Source: Chamaecrista fasciculata | Taxonomy: Eukaryota; Streptophyta; Magnoliopsida; Fabales; Fabaceae | NCBI GenBank assembly: GCA_003254925.1 | Contig: QANZ01045544.1 | Coordinates: 1-64,000, forward strand | Direction of reading: 5' to 3' | Length of the DNA stretch: 64,000 nucleotides | Shown: positions 22,362 through 34,893 of the stretch, piece by piece | Numbering within the stretch: the stretch's first letter is position 1 | Layout: every line of letters begins with the position of its first letter | The notes under the pieces: model-generated | Told to the model about the DNA's origin: nothing | What the model saw: only the letters and a program-made list of their open reading frames with translations | Database searches by the model: none | Made by a program: the position numbers and the translations under genes

Positions 22362-22853
22362 TGGTTAAAGGGTTTTTTTGGGTATTAAATATATGTTTTA
22401 ATCTTATTTTGGTCTTTTATGTTTTGAAATATTCAAATTGGTCATAAATGTGGTAAAATGTTTCATTTTGATTCCAAAATATTGAATTTGGTGATATTTC
22501 TCTTGTCTCTCAATCATTTCAAGTTCAAAAGACTTATTAAGAGTAAATCGTAGTTCCAAATTGTGTTCGAACTTAAAACGAGAGAGATATGATCAGTTTT
22601 GCTTGTTTGATAGATTTGACCTCGTTTAGTAATGACCCCAACTGAATGGAGAAAGTACACTTTGAGAATAAAGCGTAACTCTCAACTCGTCATATTTGAA
22701 CATGAAACTAGAGAAATATAATCATATTCAATAGTTTAGGACTAAAATGAAATCTTTTGCCTACATTTAGGATCAATTTGAACATTTTGAAATATAAAGG
22801 ACCAAAATGAATATTAAAACACACATTTGAGACCAAAATGATGATTTAACAAA
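22362..22853. mobile_element. Foldback element immediately downstream of the ERF gene
   Basis: About 490 bp in which the two halves are inverted copies. On the left TATGTTTTAATCTTATTTTG, GGTCTTTTATGTTTTGAAAT and AAATTGGTCATAAATG pair with the complements of ACCAAAATGAATATTAAAAC, ATTTTGAAATATAAAGGACC and ACATTTAGGATCAATTTG on the right. Similarity extends well over 100 bp per arm. It starts about 26 bp after the ERF stop codon, so it probably lies in the 3' UTR or terminator. It has no transposase. A second, half copy lies at 17490-17890. Confidence 0.65.
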
Positions 22854-23125
22854 TAAAAAATTGTAGAGAATCTTCTAAAGTTTCTTACGTGTAAAATTTA
22901 GTTTTTGTGGGATAGAACGTGGAATATTCTATCTAATATGTTTTTTACTTTACCTTGTGAAATATTTTAGAAGACCTTCGATAAAAAAAAAAAAGTTACA
23001 TGAACTTTAATTTTGTTTGTTATTAACGTTTGGATGGCCTTTATCATTTCTTCATGTCTCCTTTATCTCACAGTACCAATTTAATAATAGAGCTACAGTA
23101 TCATTTTTGGTTTGTTTTATCTTTA

Positions 23126-23797
23126 GAAGACGTTTGGTACACGGATTAGAAATATAGTCTCGGGATTATGAGCTCCACACTAAAATAATCCTGCATTTGG
23201 TACGTAGATTAGAAAATTAGTCCCGGGAATATTGTATTCCCGGAATGCTTTAATATCATGAAATTACCCAAATTTAATCCCACCCTAAGAAGTGGGATTA
23301 GTCTAATCCATAACATGAGATTACTTTTGCCCATCCAAAATGACTTTATTACCCCTAATTAATTTTTTCTTTACAAACTCTTGTCACTTTTCATTTTTGC
23401 CACTAAGTTTAGAATGGGTTTTTATTTTTGTGTTATTTTGAGAATTATTTCATTTATGTTTTGAATGAGACTTTTTTTAGACAATTTTACTATGTTAAGA
23501 ATTATGGACATTATATTATAAAATAGTATTTTCCTCATGAATCTATTAACGTTATTTAAAAATTTTAATTATGATATAATATTTTTCTCATTAATTATGA
23601 TACATTCTCAGGAATATCAAAGTTGAACCAAACACAAGATTGCAACATTCTTAAGAATATTGCAAAATAATCCTATGATTATTTAAACTCATCCAAACAG
23701 ATATTCTTATAATCTTGGGAATCTTATTCTTGGGAATCATACTATTGGGAATGTGATTCTCAAGAATGAAAAAATAATTCTTGTACCAAACTCCCCC
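23126..23797. mobile_element. Harbinger/Tourist-like non-autonomous element
   Basis: Ends GAAGACGTTTGGTACACGG and TTCTTGTACCAAACTCCCCC form imperfect inverted repeats (core GTTTGGTACA) and are flanked by TTA at 23123-23125 and 23798-23800, the usual PIF/Harbinger target duplication. Subterminal GGGAAT/ATTCCC and GGATTAG motifs recur on both sides. No protein is encoded. The superfamily is inferred from TTA plus the end motif. Confidence 0.5.
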
Positions 23798-23895
23798 TTA
23801 GGGTTTAGGGATTAGAGTTTGCATATTAAAATACTCTTATTTGTTACCCTCACAATTTTATCTCTCCATTCATTATTTCTTACTATTCTCTTACA

Positions 23896-23898
<3 letters not shown>

Positions 23899-23943
<45 letters not shown>

Positions 23944-23998
23944 NNNNNNNNNNNNNNNNNNNNNNNNNNNNNNNNNNNNNNNNNNNNNNNNNNNNNNN

Positions 23999-24042
<44 letters not shown>
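23899..24042. repeat. (CT)n and (CA)n compound microsatellite with assembly gap
   Basis: CT dinucleotides at 23899-23943 and 23999-24018, with a gap of Ns at 23944-23998, then (CA)n to about 24042. Frames across it (Leu/Ser or Arg/Glu repeats) are artefacts. Confidence 0.95.
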
Positions 24043-24140
24043 TACTCAAATTTGTGTGTATATATATAAAATATAATGATAAATAAGATAATAATATATT
24101 TTATTTTACAAAAATATTATATTATATTATATATACTTTA

Positions 24141-26953
24141 TGATACATCACTATTTGGGCGTACGCCTTAATAGCCCTCGAACTGGGCACCTTCCCCCCT
24201 CCAAAGCTGGCAAGACGCACTCAAGCCATGCAGGCACCCTCTCCACACTTAGGGGCGGTCGTGCTCCATCCCGGGTCACAGCGCGCGCCTCCAGACAAAC
24301 ACGCAGTCACCCACGACTGCCTTATTCCGCAAACCTCGCTGGGGGAGATCGTGGGTCGCGGCCTTAGTCACACCCACGTTCTCCAGTCTCTTGGCGCCCG
24401 CCTAGCGACACGACACGCAATCACCCACGATTGCCTTGCTTCGCAAATCTCGTTCTCCACCACCTACGCTGGTGGAGATCGTGTCTAACTACGTGGTGCG
24501 CCCTACGCGCTGACCACCACTCTCCCCCTGCTATATAAATAGAGCTCAACTCAGAAGACTAAGGTTAGCTACTCTTTACTGATGGAGATTGTGCCCTAGG
24601 GCCAATCATTTTATTTATGTGTTATTTGAACATATATAGTTTTTGATTAATTTATAGAGATAAATTATGTTGTTATCATATCATTAGCGTGTTTACTATG
24701 ATAGCGTCCTTGATTAATTATATGATAATAAAATCTAAAACTGTCCCTGGTCGATCATTCACGTGGGAACGTAAATGAACTAAGACCAGCATGACCTCGG
24801 TGTATAGAGATACATGCACTAGATGCTTCTCGAGAGCCATGGTGCAAATTTCTAAGGGTTACAAAATTGCTGGACCGACCCGGAGAGTCCTGCATGGGTT
24901 TAGTCATAAGCGAGCCTCTCCTGTACACCTGTCACGATAGCCTTAGACCTGAGGTCTTGACTATTCCGGCATTGTAGTTGTCAAACTTTGGCCTAGTCCA
25001 ACGTTACCCGTAGCAGGGTAGCCATAAAGGCTAGGTAAGGGTTTGGTTGATTACCGTGCAAAGGAATGTGGTTGACCAAGATGGGATTTTGTCCCTCATT
25101 TAAGATGAGAGATATTTAACTGGCGCCCTCGATGAGTCTGTCCAAGAAATGCGTGGCCACGCTGGGAATTGGGACTAACTCAGGAAATCGAGAAAGTTGT
25201 GGTTTGGATTTTGGATGACATTCCCGTGCCTGATCCATGACCAAAATATCGTGAGACAATAGGAATTATGACAAGGTGGTATTTAGGTTAAATCGTTAAA
25301 ACGTTAAAGCGATAACTCCCGTGTTTTGGGTAGTTGTGATGGCTTGCTAGAGTCCGCTCACAACTTGTGAATCATAAAGATGATTTGCTGCCAACTTCAC
25401 GTGAGGCCTGCTGGGTCACACATGAGCAGGATCAAGATGCTAATTTTTGGGACACGAATTAGGGTTAATTCGTGAGTCACTTAGGTGACACAATTTAGGA
25501 CATAGTTAAATGTCTTAGGACATTAAATCTTGTCTTAAATAAATATCTATGATTGAGGTTTTAAATTTGTTGGACAAATTTAAATTTAAATTAATTGTTA
25601 AATAGTTTTACAATTAAAATATTAGTGAATAAATAAATTAAATAAGTTTCCTAAAAATTAGGGAATTATTGATTTATTAAATTCACTAAAATTGGGAAAT
25701 AAAAGGATGAGGGTGGCGCCTCATTATCTTTGTTTTTATTAATAGAAATTGTTTTTATTAATTAAATAAAGATAAGATAAATATCTTTTGGAAAAGATAT
25801 AGGATTTGAATTAAAAGATATTAAGGTAATTCTTTTATTCAAAATTGTTAGGAATTAGTTATAACTACCTAAGGAGTTTGGGTTGTTATAAAATTCCTCC
25901 AAAAACTCCATGAGAATTTCGCCTACCCCCTTTCTTGGGATGGAAGATTTGATCTTGCATTTTAGAGTTTGGGTCTAGGCTAAAGTCGATTTTTATATTT
26001 AATTATTAAAGTAATATTTAAATTATAAAATCAAAATCTCATGACTCATTCCAACCAATAGGATTTGAGCAAATTAAGATTTGATCCAAGATTTGATCTA
26101 GGATAGTCAAATTCGAAATTGGGCCTTTATTTTTGAATTATAATATTAAGTTTAATATTATAAATCAAAAGATATTTTGAGATATCTAAAAGATATCCCA
26201 TATCTTAGAGATATCCTAATTGGATTAGGATTCCCTAAAACTAGGAATGAGAACACTATAAATAGAGGCACTAGGCGCCTATCTCAGAGATAACTCACAA
26301 CACAGATCAATTCTTGGTCAGACCAAGAATTTCGCCTAGAGCATCTATAGAGAGTGAAAAATCGCCTAGTCCTAATATTATGAGAGTGAGTCGATTTTCT
26401 TGAAGAAAGAGAATTGGACCTGCACCTGATAATATTAGTACTTCCCAATCAATCTTGATAATCAAGAACAGTTCTTGATTATTCAAGAATCATAGATAGA
26501 GTTCCCGTATTCACTTGGGAAGAAGTGAAGGAGGCTAGCACCTAGGCATCTGCCAAACTGCTCGTGTGGATTACCGGTAGAGGAAGGACACTCTGTGGAC
26601 TTCTCAAATTCGCGAATACGATAAGTCACCGATCAAAACTAGGTAAACATCTTTTCTTACTTAGTATAAACATAGTTAGTGGATCCTGGAAGGAATCACA
26701 GAGTTAGCTTTTAGTTTTATTTGCGTTTTAGTCCAAAAATTTTTAATTTCTTCCGCTGCGCTCCCTCTGTGATTTCCCAACATTTACCTCCCAGAATTCT
26801 CTTACTCTCATATCTCTCATACACTAACTTGAGCGTCGGAGTATTTTTCGCAGGGCCCCCCTGTGAAGTTCTTGTAGGTACTTGGACAATCAACTTGCTC
26901 TCGCAGCCCACATTTGTTGAATTAGGTAAGTGCATCCATTTTCTAGTTTATCA
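24141..26953 (+). mobile_element. 5' LTR of the Tat element, split by a solo LTR
   Basis: The LTR is 24141-24579 plus 26788-26953 (about 605 bp in total), the same length as the 3' LTR at 41237-41842. It starts TGATACATC and ends TTTATCA. A TATA box TATATAAATA is at 24532-24541, just before the insertion site of the Cop-1 LTR. Confidence 0.9.
24580..26782 (+). mobile_element. Cop-1 solo LTR with TTTAC target duplication
   Basis: A 2203-bp LTR (TGATGGAGATTG...TTTCCCAACA) lying inside the Tat 5' LTR. It is flanked by TTTAC at 24575-24579 and 26783-26787; the 3' Tat LTR shows the same site without insertion and with a single TTTAC. No internal copia sequence is attached, so it is a true solo LTR. 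TATA-like CTATAAATAG occurs near 26255-26265 and hairpins at 25453-25489. Confidence 0.95.
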
Positions 26954-26954
26954 T

Positions 26955-26970
26955 TGGCGCCGACTGTGGG
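26955..26970 (+). other. Primer-binding site of the Tat element
   Basis: TGGCGCCGACTGTGGG directly after the 5' LTR end. TGGCGCC starts are typical of Tat-lineage and related gypsy elements; the exact tRNA was not determined. Confidence 0.75.
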
Positions 26971-27111
26971 TACCTCACGCCGTGTGTTCATCAACATGTG
27001 CTCCCCGCCATTTTTTCCATACGTGAGCCCTCACGCTCACCCTTTTTGCTTTTCATCAAGAGCTAACTCACCGACGTTTATCTCTTTGAACTAGGTAAAC
27101 CATATCTCGTT

Positions 27112-28140
27112 ATGGCCAACATCGAGGATTCCCCCCATGATCACCTTCTGGAGGACGACCCCTCTGATTCCCACGAGCACGCCCCAGGAACCCAGGAGGG
27201 CCACAGACAGGAGGAACTCAGAGACGAGGGACCCTCCCGAGTTGCACCACCTGTGACCCAAACAGGCGCCACAGGTCTCACATTTGAAGCTCAGGACATC
27301 ATGTCCATTTTTCGCGGGATGATGAAAGAGCAGACGGACGCCCTCCGTCGCGAGTTTCAGAGCCTTTCCATCCACAACACTCCAGTGGGATCCCCCAGGG
27401 TTCCAACCCGGCCCGCCGCCACGCTACCGCGGGATCCGCTCAAAACGTCTCGGCCGCCGCAGGTTTCGAGGACGAGCCTCGCACCTTCATCCCTCAGAAG
27501 GGGCCTTTTGCGCTGTCCATTCAGCGCGATATCCTTCCGCAGGGCTTTAAGATGCCCGTCAAGATCACGCCATTTGAGCCCGCCGCAGATCCCAACCTGC
27601 ACATGAAGGCCTTCAACGCCGCTGTCCAGCTGGCGTCCATTACTGAAGGGAAAAAGTGCAAGCTGTTCCCGACCACTCTCGGCCCGGAGGGCCTTCATCG
27701 GTATGCCCGCCTACCAGATTACTCCATCAGCATTTTTGAGGAGTTGGAAGCCGCCTTCCTCAAACGGTTTGCTACCAGCATCATCTATAAGAAACCGTCG
27801 ACTGTGATGGCGGACCTGATCCAAGGCTCCAGCGAGAGTCTCTGGGATTTTCTCAAACGTTTCTTTGAGCGCTGCCACGAGGTCGAGGACCTGGAGGATA
27901 GCATGGCTATCCACGCCTTTAAACAAGGACTCAGACCGGAAACGTCTCCAACGAGTTGGCGCTCGCCAACCCGAAAACGCTTGAATCACTACTAAAGCAG
28001 GCCAGTGAATTTATCGTCAAGGAGGACAACCAATTCGCCTCCAAGAGTCGCTTCAAGAAAATGAAGGACACTCAGAACAGTCAGCTCGCCGGTCGGACTC
28101 AAGGCGGGAATGGAAAGTGGAAGAGACAAGACCGCCCCTA
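27112..28140 (+). mobile_element. Tat element gag region
   Basis: Reading begins MANIEDSPHDHL. A structural-gag core follows around 27550-27960 (MPVKITPFEPAADPN, LWDFLKRFFERCHEVEDLED), matching the plant retrotransposon gag pattern in which an RF-rich helix follows a conserved Trp. The region is acidic at the front and basic at the end. It is not a single open frame; broken. Confidence 0.75.
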
Positions 28141-28255
28141 ATCTTCATCCCAAGGCTCCTCACGCCCACCGTTCACGGGCAAATTCACAACATACCATGT
28201 CCTCACTGTTTCTAGGTCGGAGATCTGGCGCGCCTGTTGCACACTTGATATCTTC

Positions 28256-29275
28256 CCTATAGCAAGGCCTCTCCCTGTCAAGCCCGGTCGCCCGATGGAT
28301 ACCAGCAAAAATTGCAGGTACCACAATGGCTACGGTCACACCACCGATGAGTGCATCTCCCTAAAAGATGCCATTGAGCAGCTCATCAGGGACGGCCACC
28401 TGGGCGAGTACAAGCAGAAGAAGCGACCAGAGTCCGACAGGGACGCCTCTCAGCACAAGAATAGAAAGGTCACCGAGGACGGGGGCGGCAGCACTAAACA
28501 GAGTGAAGCGCCCGCCAGAAGCGTGATCAACACCATCTCTGGTGGAATTCACAGGCACAGGACGCCCCACAACTGCAAAACCATTATTCGGTCAATCATG
28601 TGCATGCACTACACAAACAAGCGCTCTCACGAGGATATCCACGCGCCCATAACTTTCACCTCCGATGAGCTGATGCCCGTCGAGTATGACGAGCCCATGG
28701 TCATTACTGCACGCATTGGCGAAATTGACGTGCGCAGAATCCTAGTGGATCAGGGATCCTCCTCAGATATCCTGTATTTCCACGCATTCGAACATTTGGG
28801 CATCTCTCTCGGCGCCCTGAAGCCCTTCCATGAACCCCTTATCGACTTTGCAGGAACCCGGACGCCCGCCGAAGGAGTCCTGGAAACCAAGCTGACGCTT
28901 GAGGGGGACGGCACGCCCCCCATAACATCTGCAGTATACGCCAGCTTCATCGTTATAGCCGCGCCGTCTGCCTACAACGCCATCCTCGGCCGCTCCAGCC
29001 TCAACGCCTTCAGAGCCGTGATCTCCACTGCTCATTTACTTATGAAGTTTCCTACTCGGTGGGGGACAGCAAGTATCCGAGGCGATCAACTTGAGGGCCA
29101 CCGTTGCTATGCAACGAGCTTGGCTCGGGTCACGATTGACCCCGGATACCAGACTCGTCAAGTCATAGAGGGAAAACTAGACTCCCCTCCCCCGGAGCCC
29201 GCCGGAGAGGATGCAGACACAAGCGCATCAGAAATAACGGACCTCCGCGACGAGGTATGCCACGCCAGTGGCTGA
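28256..29275 (+). mobile_element. Tat element nucleocapsid-like motif and protease region
   Basis: An open stretch starting near 28295 begins with a CX-His-X-His-X-Cys motif (CRYHNGYGHTTDEC, followed by SLKDAIEQLIRDGHL), typical of the end of Tat gag. The retropepsin domain follows: VDQGSSSDIL around 28747-28776 holds the catalytic Asp, and AILGRSSLNAF near 28980 is the second conserved block. Confidence 0.85.
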
Positions 29276-29554
29276 TGTCCCTTGGATTAGCAACTAACTC
29301 TACATGGGTGGACTAGCCGCTCGGCCTTAAGATTAGTTGCAGTTTTTCCATTTCATGTCTGTTATGTTCTGTTAGTTTTCCCTTTTCCCTAAAATGCTTA
29401 AGGCCCCCTTCTGTCATTTTCATGTACGCTCCGACCTACCCATGGCGGGCGCATTATTTAATTAATCAAATCATTTTCCATTACAAGATCTTCTCCTCTT
29501 TACTTACACGTATCTTGTCTCACATCTTAGGTCGAGGGCGAACGCCCCACACCT

Positions 29555-31888
29555 TCGGACGCGCTTGTCCAAATTCACTTCCCCGGGCACCCGGAGCGAA
29601 CAGTGAGCATTTCGGCGGACCTACCCGCCCAGCAGAAAGCCAGGCTATCCGATTTCCTGCTCGCCAACGGCGATATTTTTGCGTGGTTCGCGTTGGACAT
29701 GCCCGGCGTTGACCCCAAACTGGTCATGCATTCCCTTGATGTAGACGACCGCCCCGGCGTTTTCCAAAAGAAGCGAGTCCTGGGGTTAGAGCGGCAGCTC
29801 GCCGCAAAGGATAAAGTGAACAAGCTGCTAGCGGCCGGGTTCATTCGGGAAACCAAATACCCCACCTGGCTGTCCAACGTCGTTCTAGTTCCCAAACACA
29901 ACGACAAATGGAGAATGTGTGTGGATTTCACGGACCTGAATAAGGCGACCCCTAAGGACCTTCATCCGCTCCCTAGCATCGACAAATTAGTGGACAACAC
30001 CTGCGGGTACGCCACTTTGAGCTTCCTCAACGCCTTTTCAGGCTACAACCAAATCAGGATGAACCCTAAGGATGTCGAGAAGACAACCTTCATTACCAAA
30101 CAAGGCATCTACTGCTACAACGTCATGCCATTCGGCTTGAAAAACGCGGGCGCCACATACCAAAGAATGATGGACCGCTTCTTCAAGGACAACGTAGGAA
30201 GAAATATCGAAGTCTACGTCGATGACATGGTTGTCAAAACGAAGGCTGGCGGCGACCACCTAGATGACTTACAGGAAATCTTCGAGATTCTCCGCTATTA
30301 TAGACTGCGCCTCAACCCTGCCAAGTGCGCTTTCGGGGTCGCCGGGGGAAAATTCCTAGGCTTCATGATCTCCCAGCGTGGGATAGAGGCCAACCCTGAC
30401 CAATGCCAAGCCATCATCGACATGGCATCACCAAAAACCCTGAAGGAGGTACAACGCCTCAACGGGCGCATAGCCGCACTCCACCGCTTCCTGGCAAGGT
30501 CGGGCGACCGATGCTTACCCTTCTTCAAAACTCTTAAAGGAGGGAAGAACTTCACTTGGACAGCCGAATGTGAACAGTCGTTCCAAGAGCTGAAGGCGTA
30601 TCTGAGTAGACCGCCAATACTCACTACCCCAACGCCAGGCAAGCCGATCTATGTGTACCTTGCCGCAACCGATGTGGCAGTGAGCTCCGTCTTGGTCACC
30701 GAAGAGAAAGACGAACAACGACCCATCTATTTTTCCAGCAAAGTACTCACGGGCGCCGAGACCCGATATCACTTACTAGAAAAGCTGGTGTACGCCCTAC
30801 TCGTTTCCACGAGAAAACTGCAACCCTACTATCAAGAGTATGTGATAATTGTCCGGACAGACCGCCCCATGAGGCAAATTATCCATCAGGCCGACATTGC
30901 AGGCCGCTTGGTCAACTGGTCGATCGAGCTTTCCGAATTCGGCCTCACCTTCGAACCACGACGTGCCATCAACGGGCAAGCTCTCGCCGACTTTGTCGCG
31001 GAAATGACGCCCGCCGCTCCTGCTCCCATCGTATGGAACCTTTACATTGATGGTGCCTCGTTCACCAAGCTTCGTGGTGCAGGTGTTATCGTCGAGTCCC
31101 CTAACGGTTACGCCATCATGCAGGCTATTGACATACGCTTTCCGACCACAAACAATCAGGCCGAGTACGAAGCACTCATTGCCGCCCTCGAGCTCGCCGT
31201 GGGCATGGGCGCCCAGGACGTTCACGTCTATAGTGACTCCCAGCTTGTAGTTGGACACATGAAAGGAGATTTTGAGGCCAAGGAACGCACTATCCTCAAA
31301 TATGTGGAGAAGGCACAATACATCCTCCGTCATCACATCCACGCCACCCAATTCACGCACATCCTGCGTTCTAAAAACACTAGGGCAGACGCTTTGGCCA
31401 AACTGGCCTCTAAGTCGGACGCCAGAGGCCGCTCATCTATCATTCGCACCACCCTGGAGCGCCCATCCATTGAAGGACCAATGGTCCTAGCTGTTGGGAC
31501 AGCAACTGACTGGCGCACGCCAATCATGTCTTACATCAGAGATGACACTCTCCCGCCTGATAGGTACGAAGCCCGAAAGGTCGTACGCCGGGCTGCCCAC
31601 TACTTCCTCTGGGGGAACGACCTTTATCGACGGGGTCACTCCATGCCTTGCCTCAGGTGCGTGGGACCAGACGATGTACGCCTCATCCTTGAAGAGCTCC
31701 ACGAAGGACTCTGTGGCTCGCACCAAGCAGCACCCACTTTGAAGTGCAAAGTCCTCGTCTCGGGGTACTATTGGCCTTCCATTATTCGGGACACCACTGA
31801 ACTGGTGAAAACCTGCAGGAAGTGCCAGGAGCACGCCAATCACATTCACATCCCAGGAGAGGACATGCGCCCAATGGAATCCCCCTAG
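29555..31888 (+). mobile_element. Tat element RT, RNase H and second (archaeal-type) RNase H
   Basis: A long open stretch. RT: WRMCVDFTDLNKATPKD, MPFGLKNAGATYQRMMD and the catalytic YVDDMVVK near 30214-30237. First RNase H: about 30560-30990 (PIYVYLAATDVAVSSVLV). Second RNase H, a Tat-lineage hallmark: YIDGAS near 31045, NQAEYEALIAALELA, YSDSQLVVGHMKG and NTRADALAKLAS. It ends in the His/Cys zinc-binding start of integrase (GYYWPSI, CRKCQEHA). It is the best-preserved part of the element. Confidence 0.92.
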
Positions 31889-32658
31889 CCTTTCGACGTA
31901 TGGGGGATCGACATCCTCAGACCATTCCCGACCTTTTCACCAAATGGAACGAGGCTGAACCGGTCAAATCCATCAGCTCTGCTCAGATGAAAACCTTCGT
32001 CTTGCAGAACATATTATCCCGCTTTGGCGTTCCCCAACGGATCATCAGTGATAACGGCCGCCAGTTCATCAACGAATCCTTTCGCGACTTTTGCGCCGAG
32101 TATGACATCTCCTTGGGCAACACCTCAGTCGAACACCCCTCGACTAACGGGCAAACCGAGCTCGCCAATCGCATCATCCTGAATGGTTTGAAGCGCCGAC
32201 TAAACGTCGCCAATGGTCGCTGGGCGGACGAGCTCCCAACCGTCTTATGGTCCTATCGCATCACACCTCAAGAGTCTACAGGCGAGGCGCCTTACACCCT
32301 TACCTATGGGTCGCCCGCCATGATCCCAGCCGAGACCGCCTACCTCTCTGACAGAGTCTTATACTACAATGAGGAGGCCAATCGAAGCTGTTGGGCAATT
32401 GCCCTAGACGAACTCGAAGAAGTGCGCGAAATCGCCAGTATCCGGCAGGCCGCCTATAAAGAACGCATGGCGAAGTACTTCAACAAAAGGGTCAAACACC
32501 GGTCCTTTGAAATAGGCGACCTCGTTCTTCGAGACGTCGCCAACGATCGCTTGAACCTTTCGCACGGCAAGCTACACCCCAACTGGGAAGGCCCATATCG
32601 CATCGTCAAGGTTATCCCTGGTGGCGCGCACATGCTCTCTACACTCGACGGCCGCTGA
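31822..32658 (+). mobile_element. Tat element integrase region
   Basis: Integrase core motifs FGVPQRIISDNGRQF and STNGQTELANRIIL, with a downstream LPTVLWSYRITPQ block and the C-terminal FEIGDLVLR...LHPNWEGPYRI pattern found in gypsy integrases. It overlaps the end of the pol stretch in another frame; the coding part is broken. Confidence 0.85.
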
Positions 32659-33297
32659 CTGCCAAACCCGTGGAATGTCGCGAGCCTTAGAAAGTACCTT
32701 GACCGCACGGTTAATAACATTACACTTTGATTCATTTCTTATGTAATCTCATATTTATGGCATTTCTTATGTACTCTCACGTCGTGCAATTGTTCATTTC
32801 GTGTAATGACCGCCACAATATTTACATTAATATATTCACGGAATTTCTTTCCACTTATTCGATTCGTACAACTTCATGTTTATCTCGATTACGTTAACTT
32901 AGGCACAGTCTAATCTAAACGGCTTACAACACGTAAGTTACTCACGCTCCAATGAAGACCTCGAAAGTTGGAGGGACGCCTCCATACGCTTTCTTTTAGG
33001 TGCCCCGCGCGCCCATGAGCCGAGAAGTTGCTCATACGCCATGCTGGACCATTACCTCGTGGCTGGCTAGCCCCCCAATCCGATCGCCAACACAGTTGGG
33101 AGGACACACATACATACACACTTGCGCCAATAACAGATATATCCAACGGAAGAATATTGCGAAACAGGCATATTAAACACATTAATCAAAATATTGGCCT
33201 TATGGCCTCACAATTATCCTGGCCGCACGGCCATAAAATTCGTCAACTCAAAAGGGCACACACTCCCCACAAATTACAAGTTCTTTAAACGGATGAC
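32659..33297. other. Tat element spacer after integrase
   Basis: Non-coding. A short repeat (CATTTCTTATGTA, twice near 32735-32772) is present, and no conserved domain was seen. It separates the sense genes from the antisense reading region. Confidence 0.5.
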
Positions 33298-34893
33298 TTA
33301 GTCATCCGAGATCACTGTGGCGCTCGCTCCCAGCACATGGTCGCCGCTGCCCTCTCCACCTTCGCTATCCGTGGCTATGATCGGATGCTCCACATCCGCT
33401 TGATTTCCCGCGGTGCTCTGCACGTCCGCCGGCGGAACATACCCATCATCCCCTGGTCTGGGCTGCGACCGCCCTTCTGCCACCTCCAGCTCGTGGATTG
33501 TCCACCTCCAGCTCGTGGATTGTCCAGTCATCCGGCATCGCCAGCCTCATCATCATCCGTGTGCGCCCGGATCTCCTGCCCGCCATGACCGTCCGGAAGC
33601 ACCTCGAAGGTATAGTCGATGCCCGCTTCATTCAGCTCAGGGTTCAAGAAGTTTAGCTGCTTGCGGCAGTTCTCGAACCCCTGGGAGGTCGCATTGATGT
33701 AGATCCAATACCACTGCCTCCGCTCCTCCCGGCGTGCCCGCTAGATTCTCTGGACTTCCCCTGCCTGGTATGCCTCGAGCTCACCCCTCGTGGCCGCTGC
33801 TTCTCCCCTCTGCACCGCTGCCTCTCGGACTGCCTCAGAAGCCTCTTGTTCCGCTTTCTTCCTCCTCTCTCTCTCTCCCTCTTCTTCTCCTCCTCCAGCT
33901 TCTTCACATTCGCCCGCTCGGCCTGTGCCTCCGCCAGCGCTTGGTCCCTGGCAGCTTCCAGTGCTTTAAGCTGCTCCGCCCCCCGGCCGCCCTGGCCTCT
34001 GCCCTCAAATGGGCTACCTCCCTCGCGAGGTTGTGCGTCAATGTTTGGGAGGCATGGGCAGCCGCCGCAGCCACCATGCAATGCGCCGCCGCGTACTCTG
34101 CTGGCGGCCGTCTGAATGCCTCGGCCACCAAGTGGTCATGCCAGTCATAAGTTCCGGAGGAATAAAGGCTCTAGATGGAAGCAACGCCGAAGAACCGCCC
34201 CCCGTTGGGATTGGCAGGCAGATATGGGAACGAAACCTCTCCCCTCTCATCCTACTTTCGATCCTCGGACATGTTTAGCCGGGGATTTGGCGGACCATCT
34301 CCATCAGGATGGCTGTTCTTGATCTTCAAGGCAAGCTCTTGCGCGCCCTCTTGGAAGGCGGGGCCTCTCTCACCTCAGCGCCCGCCTTCTCCTTTCCCTT
34401 GCCACCTTTCTTCCCCTTGTCAGATGGGCAAGCATTCCCAGCGACGGTGGCGTTAGCCTTCCTCATCCCACCAAGCGCCAGAAATGGTGGGCCTGCCCTC
34501 TTCTTCGCTGGGTCTGCCGACGCCGGCTCGGCCGCTGTTTGGGCCTCCGCGCCCCCAGAAGCACGGGGTGCTGAAGGCCCTGGAACTCTATGCCTTGCTC
34601 TAGGCGCCATTGGTGGAGCCCGCACCCCAGCTGGTGCGGAAGTTTGTGCGGGCGCCAGTTCACCCACCTGCTCCGCTCGGCCCGCCGCGGCTGAGCTTCT
34701 GGCCCCATGATCGGTGGGCCTCCTCTTAGAGCCGGTCAAAGTTGCAAAACAAACAACAAATTGGTTAGGAGCTATCCAAACAACCACATCGCATATCAAT
34801 CAGAAGAGTAAATTAACATATTACATGATTGTGTATAATGTCGGTAAAACGAGCTAAGGAGCCTATCCGCCCGCCGCTCCTCCTTGCTGAAAT
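33298..34893 (-). mobile_element. Tat element antisense reading region, C-terminal side
   Basis: Minus-strand frames here are rich in Ala, Glu, Lys, Arg and Gln (for example LKALEAARDQALAEAQAER near 33900-33960 and KGKKGGKGKEKAG near 34370), predicting a coiled coil plus a basic, low-complexity segment. Such sequence usually follows the antisense-encoded 'putative gypsy-type transposon' domain (PF04195-like) in plant Tat elements. Plus-strand Pro/Ala-rich frames in the same place are shadows. Broken. Confidence 0.55.

Noticed and set aside
21733-22447. Frames overlapping the ERF gene on the opposite strand and in another frame
   Set aside because: Shadows of a GC-rich coding sequence, with no domain of their own.
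23797-23812. TTAGGGTTTAGGG resembling plant telomere repeat
   Set aside because: Less than two units, at the edge of a MITE; not an interstitial telomere array.
23812-24086. Leu/Ser- and Arg/Glu-repeat frames
   Set aside because: Translation of (CT)n/(CA)n microsatellite plus Ns.
24140-24488. Frames with GVRLNSPRTGHLPPSKAGKTHSSHAG, also at 40963-41463
   Set aside because: Found twice only because both lie in the two LTRs of the same gypsy element; non-coding LTR sequence.
29422-29712. 96-codon frame between protease and RT of the Tat element
   Set aside because: Overlaps the pol reading frame in another phase and has no domain signature.
33337-34710. Plus-strand Pro/Ala/Ser-rich frames in the Tat 3' region
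   Set aside because: They are the complement of the antisense reading region; the minus-strand frames fit the known family layout better.
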